DNA of 64,000 bases from Pterois miles. Lineage: Eukaryota; Chordata; Actinopteri; Perciformes; Scorpaenidae. Position numbers and translations under genes: made by a program. Positions 59,639 through 64,000 of the stretch are shown piece by piece (within the stretch, counting starts at the first letter, position 1; each line of letters begins with the position of its first letter). The stretch lies in assembly GCA_947000775.1 (NCBI GenBank), contig CAMQGK010000008.1, forward strand, positions 14,455,501 to 14,519,500, written 5' to 3'. Below the pieces are notes generated by a model. The model did no database searches. It saw only the letters and a program-made list of their open reading frames with translations, and had not been told where the DNA came from.

Positions 59639-61705
59639 GACAATGAAACGTGCTTCAACCTGGTGTTGATGGTATACTTATGTTGGTTACAGACTTTCTA
59701 CGGCTGTATTTAGCTTTGCCCATAGAGTGCTCCAGGGATGACGTATTTGTGTAGGCCAACCAGGAAGTTAGCATCGCCCTGGTTCCCTCGACAAAAAGCC
59801 AATGGGATTGTTCCATTTGGTTTTGGATTATCGCAGAAAATAAGCTCTGTGGCAAACAAACGGTTATGATACTTACACATTGTGTTCAGCAAGATATTCT
59901 TCACAAATGAACACCACATTTATGATTTTTGAGGTGTGAATGCAATCACCAGAGGTAAAACGCTAACATGTGGTATTTATTGATATATTTTATGTTGACA
60001 AACAAAACGTTAATTACTCTCTTCAGTTTGTTTTATCCACAGACCTTATTTCAGGCGTCTAACTAAAAACTGACTTCCTGGCAAGTGAAGAGGACGTGCT
60101 GAGATGTTAACTTATTTCCAGGTTTCAGACTTATTCCTTTAGCACTCTATTGCCACTCCATTTGATTTGGCTATTTGCAATGGAAAGACTAATGGTAACC
60201 TAATTGCTTCTATTTTCTTTTCTTTTCTTACAAACAATGAATAGGAGGTCCATTACGGAAAAGTAAAATAGACATGGTTTAGCATTGAGTATGGACACTT
60301 AACAGACAAATGATGGCAAGTGGCTCGGGGTAATTAATAGCCCTTCATAGAGGAACTAGGGGAGGAGCAGTTAGTATTAAGTTTGCATTAGTTAATAGAA
60401 GAAAGACAAGAGGATTATCGTCATTGAATCAAAGTTGTGTGCCTTTAACAACCCAGTCTTTTTTGTTAAGTGAAGGAGAGAGACGGAGACAATTTGCCCC
60501 CTGGGGAGTTGAAGCATCAGTGAAAAAGAGAAGAAGGCAGAGGAGGAAGGATATGACTATGTAGCTGGGCATTACAAATTGAATTATTTAAATGTACGCA
60601 CTGTAATCACGGCCAAGGGAGTGAAAATAAAGCGACCAGAGCTGACGAGTGAATCAGAATGAGGGAGCCAGAGGGGAAAAAATGCAGGCTAGTGAGTGTG
60701 ATGGGAGTTTTGTACGCACTGGTTTAACCATGCATGTGTCAAAGATATGTGCCTTAGAAATTCAGTAGGTTATTTCAGCAAAGTGTCATAGGTAGAAACG
60801 TCTTTGGAGCTGGAGAAGCAGGCTTTTTCTTTGCACCACAGCAGCCAAGAGAGTAAAAAACAATACATTAATTATAACTGCCATGGCACAGCCTAGGTTA
60901 CCCATGTTGTATTCACAGATTAATTTATATAACCTATAGTTGGGGCAGCCTCACAAACCAATCTCAGGGAGCGAGAGATGAATTCCCTCCCCTGATTAAA
61001 TATCAACTCCGTCGTTTTGTGTGCTATTAATCATATGTGCTTTTTTATACATTACTGGTCCCTCTGTAGTTCCAATCATGCTAGATTAGCAATCCTCCGT
61101 TACACATTCGGCGCTCATTTCCACAAGCATTCATCCTGTTGCGTTACATGCTGGCGGTGGTTCCTATCTCTTGGCCAACAGAAGACAACCCTGCCCATTT
61201 CCTATTATTAGTGCGGGAGCCTAATGACTTTATCAGACCCTGTCACAAAGTGATTCCTGTAAACCCTCGCAGTGCATAAGCGTGACCAGACAGAGGGCAG
61301 GGCTGAATAAAGAGTGTAAGGGTCTTTAATTAAATGTGTCATCTTGGCATTTGATTAGCCGGGCAGGGCATTATGGCTGCCAGCTATAGAGCCTGATGGT
61401 GAGAGATGGGACTGAAAGCCAGCTGTCTCCATGTATCAGCACTACTAGAAACAGGGGACAGAAATAATGTAGATACATGTTAATATACATGCAGCTCCCT
61501 CACCAACATGGGTCGTAAATAACTTAAATAATGTTAGTGAGCGAGTATATTTGCATCACATGTATCAAGCAGGACAAGAATGTATGATATTTTCATGGCA
61601 ATAATGGAGTCAGAACCATACTACAGCTGATGTGCATGTTCGTTGTGGAAATAAATCATTTAAACGTGTTGTGACTGAACATAGTTTGTAGAGTAACTCA
61701 ATATA
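59639..61705. other. gene-free stretch
   Basis: Unique. 61320-61400 (GTCTTTAATTAAATGTGTCA, TTTGATTAGCCGGGCAGGGC) and 60580-60670 are complex blocks that may be conserved. No repeat was recognised. Confidence 0.45.
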
Positions 61706-62880
61706 CAACACTGTCTCACAGCAGTATGTGAAACACAATTGTATCTATTTGATTTGTATACATAGACACAAATTTCCCTTTTTTTGTGACCGTCAACATG
61801 ACTTTCAACAATGCATTTCATGCATTTTTCTATGAATGTACAGCAACATGTGATATACACTCCACTCCAGTCTTTTCAAAACCAAACTACTTAGTTAGGT
61901 TTAGGAATAAATTGGCTTGGTCAAGTTTAGACAACATAACCACTTAGGTTTAGGAATAAATCTACTTGGTTAGGTTTAGGCAACAAAACTACAGAGTTAG
62001 GTTTAGGAATAAATTGACTTGGTTCGATCTAGGCAACAAAACTACTTAGTTAGGTTTAGGGATAAATCAACTTGGTTTGGTCAAGGCAACAAAACTACAG
62101 AGTTTGGTTTAGGAGTAAATTGACTTGGTTAGATGTAGGCAACAAAAGTACTTAGTTAGGTTCAGGAATAAATCAAGTTGGTTAGGTTTAGGCAACAAAA
62201 CTACTTAGGTTTAGGAATAAACCAACTTGGTTTGGTTTAGGCAACAAAACTACTTAGGTTTAGGGATAAATCGACTTGGTTAGGTTTAGGCAACAAACCT
62301 ACTTTTAGGTTCAGGAATAAATCAAGTTGGTTAGGTTTAGGCAACAAAACTACTTAGGTTTAGGAATAAACCAACTTGGTTTGGTTTAGGCAACAAAACT
62401 ACTTAGGTTCAGGGATAAATCGACTTGGTTAGGTATAGGCAACAAAACTACTTAGTTAGGTTTAGGAATAAATACACTTGGTTAGATTTAGGCAACAAAA
62501 CTACTGAGTTAGGTTTAGGAATAAATTGACTTGGTTAGGTTTAGGCAACACAACTACTTAGTTCAATTGCAGTTTGTGTTTAAATAACGCTGGAAATGCT
62601 TTGACTTAAGTCCAGAAGTTATCTGATAAATAAGTCTTTGACTCCTGGTTTCACACAGGACACAAACTCTGGTCTCCTGGGTGAAAGTCTGGGTTTTTTT
62701 TTTTTTACCCTCCCATCCACCTCCTCCCTATAAGGTGTTTGCCCTTCTTTATACTTCCCTTAACAATACGTGAACATACATACAAGTTGATTTCTTGCTG
62801 ACCAGTATGACAAAAATGTGAAATTTGTGTCTATGTACATGAATCCGGACTATTTCAAGAACTGATGTGTGACTGGGCTG
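61706..62880 (+). mobile_element. family B element, copy B3, full length
   Basis: Best-preserved B copy, 1175 bp. The left end CAACACTGTCTCACAGCAGT, then ATAGACACAAATTTCCCTTT, pairs with the right end (reverse complement CAGCCCAGTCACACATCAGT, then ATAGACACAAATTTCACATT); inverted repeats are about 100 bases. TCAATATA (left) and GCAATATA (right) flank it, a near-perfect 8-bp target duplication as in hAT elements. The interior is a 13-unit minisatellite followed by the core TTTCACACAGGACACAAACT, then CTGGTCTCCTGGGTGAAAGT. No transposase. Confidence 0.8.
61893..62565 (+). repeat. 13-unit minisatellite within B3
   Basis: Units of about 51 bases: TTAGGTTTAGGAATAAATTG, then ACTTGGTTAGGTTTAGGCAA and CAAAACTACTTAG. 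Units 6-8 and 9-11 repeat as a near-identical triplet offset by about 149 bases (starting near 62160 and 62309), so the array grew partly by block duplication. Runs of TTAGG are not telomeric (telomere is TTAGGG). Confidence 0.85.
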
Positions 62881-63399
62881 CAATATAAATGTTCAGTCTG
62901 GTAATAAGGTTGAAATATCAGAGGTGCATGCATCCCCCGAGGTATTTTGGATCATTTTATCAGACATTTCAGAGTAATCACTGATGAAAATATCAAACAT
63001 CCGAGAGTAAATATGAGTGTCTTCACCTAATCTTCAAATATGGATTGCACCTAGAAAGTGCTCACACAGCCCTCTTACTCCGTCTAAATTATTGAGCTCA
63101 TACATGCGATGTGTTTACTTGGCTTGTGTCCATATGAATAAGTAATGATGTGTCACGCATGGAGCATGTAAAGAAATATGAAGGCCAGAGGTATCCACGC
63201 AGCCAAGAGGGAGGGGAAGCAGTTAGTTTGGAGGATGTGGCTCTGTTTGGATATCCTCCAGGGGCGTCATTACAGAAACGCCCTAACTGCTTGTCCTATC
63301 TTAAATTATGCTGCAAAGGTAGGACTATACCCAGACCTCCTATGATAGCTTAACTTCCTAACTTTAACTGTAAATCTGATTGTTCAGTCGGCACTCGTT
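62881..63399. other. gene-free stretch
   Basis: Unique. The 67-codon frame at 63150-63353 is followed by AAAGGTAGGAC, which looks like a 5' splice site after an open frame. No domain or acceptor supports an exon, so I leave it uncalled. Confidence 0.4.
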
Positions 63400-63920
63400 C
63401 TATCATCCTGTATCTTCTACTAGACTCCAGTGGTAATTCAGTGAGTTTATTTTCTATATAGTGTCACATCATACCAGAAGTTATCTCATACAGAGCAGGT
63501 TACCTGTATAATTTAGAGACCCAACAAGAGATTCCCCATGAGCATGTACTCTTATGTGACAGTGGCAAGAAAAAAAAACTCCCCTTTAACAGGTAGAAAC
63601 CTTGAGCAGAAGCAGGTTCTGGGTGGGCAGCCATCTGCCCATCGGCCATCTGCCAGTAATACTAACAGAAATATGACTACTACTACTAAACATAGCAGTA
63701 TTAATAATAGAAATAAGGCTGATAACAATTATAGTAGAAGGGAAGTAGCGGCAGAAGATGCAACCACGACCCAGATGCAACCTTGATCCTGGATACCTGC
63801 GAGACGAGTAACGTAAGAAAGAAATCAAAGTTAGTAACATGTATGAATGCATTGTGAATGCATACAGATGGAGAGGGAGATAATTAGAGAGGAGCTCAGT
63901 GTATCAGAGGAAGTCCCTCT
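63400..63920 (+). mobile_element. dispersed teleost repeat M
   Basis: AGAAGTTATCTCATACAGAG, TATAATTTAGAGACCCAACA, GTGACAGTGGCAAGAAAAAA, AACAGGTAGAAACCTTGAGC, GATGCAACCACGACCCAGAT, CCTGGATACCTGCGAGACGA, GAATGCATACAGATGGAGAG and AGAGAGGAGCTCAGTGTATC follow the order of a very abundant fish repeat I recognise. The left boundary is uncertain. The 82-codon frame at 63538-63786 is a by-product of it. Confidence 0.7.
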
Positions 63921-64000
63921 GCTCTATGGACAAGTCATGACACCAAAAGCTCTCACTTGTCACTGGTTAGTTAGCTCGCTGTCATGGACAAATAAAGACT
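63921..64000. other. edge sequence after repeat M
   Basis: Eighty bases that depart from the M sequence. Too short to classify. Confidence 0.3.

Noticed and set aside
61893..62565. Interstitial telomere repeat
   Set aside because: Units contain TTAGGT and TTTAGG within a 51-base period, not tandem TTAGGG.
63150..63353. Possible exon ending at a GT (AAAGGTAGGAC)
   Set aside because: No acceptor site or homology could be recognised, and the encoded peptide has no known motif.

Overview
The window looks like a gene desert, or the inside of a very long intron, from a ray-finned (teleost) fish. I infer this from base composition (AT-rich, CpG-poor, vertebrate-style microsatellites and pyrimidine tracts), from a 5'-truncated Rex3 (RTE-clade) retrotransposon ending in a (GATG)n tail, and from many non-autonomous transposon relics whose sequences I recognise as common in spiny-finned fish genomes. 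The species cannot be named from the sequence. I found no coding exon, rRNA gene, intact tRNA gene, CRISPR array or prokaryotic feature. Every open frame is 155 codons or shorter, has unconvincing composition, and many overlap repeats.

Most of what can be annotated is mobile DNA, named here by letters. Family A (9558-10576 with a second copy nested inside, 20150-20735, and a broken copy at 53023-53800) and family B (31603-32369, 38900-39470, 42176-43241, 44500-45480, 61706-62880) are inverted-repeat elements. Their termini differ, but they share a core: a minisatellite of TTAGGTTTAGGCAACAAAAC-like units followed by a segment around CACAGGACACAAAC and GGTGAAAGTC. Family E (at least eight fragments, termini TAGGGCTGTCAA/TTGACAGCCC) and family F (34139-34945, with an 8-bp target duplication) look like hAT-type MITEs. 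Others are C, D, G, H, I, J, K, L, M and N, plus a 682-bp foldback at 28132-28813 with roughly 170-200 bp arms. Several are nested: E inside F, C inside K, A inside A, a LINE tail inside E, LINE tails inside A and B, and Rex3 inside an E/G mosaic.

Layout: 1-5.6 kb mostly unique; 5.6-6.9 kb K with nested C; 9.5-11 kb A within A, then a LINE/SINE tail; 11.7-14.7 kb E and C; 17.7-20.7 kb J, a candidate enhancer-like stretch, L and A; 22.5-28.8 kb H, E, G, E and the foldback; 31.6-37.2 kb B, F/E nest and E; 38.9-45.5 kb B, I, B and a higher-order B-related array with (AT)30; 47.9-55.3 kb I fragment, E/G/Rex3 mosaic, a local 170-bp duplication, broken A, and E; 57.4-64 kb N, D, the largest B copy, and M at the right edge. 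Between these lie unique stretches, some of which look like possible conserved non-coding elements. That guess cannot be tested without alignment.

No genes act together here. The point of interest is the mosaic A/B transposon group with an expandable internal minisatellite, its self-nesting, and the long foldbacks. I did not find a new protein-coding system.
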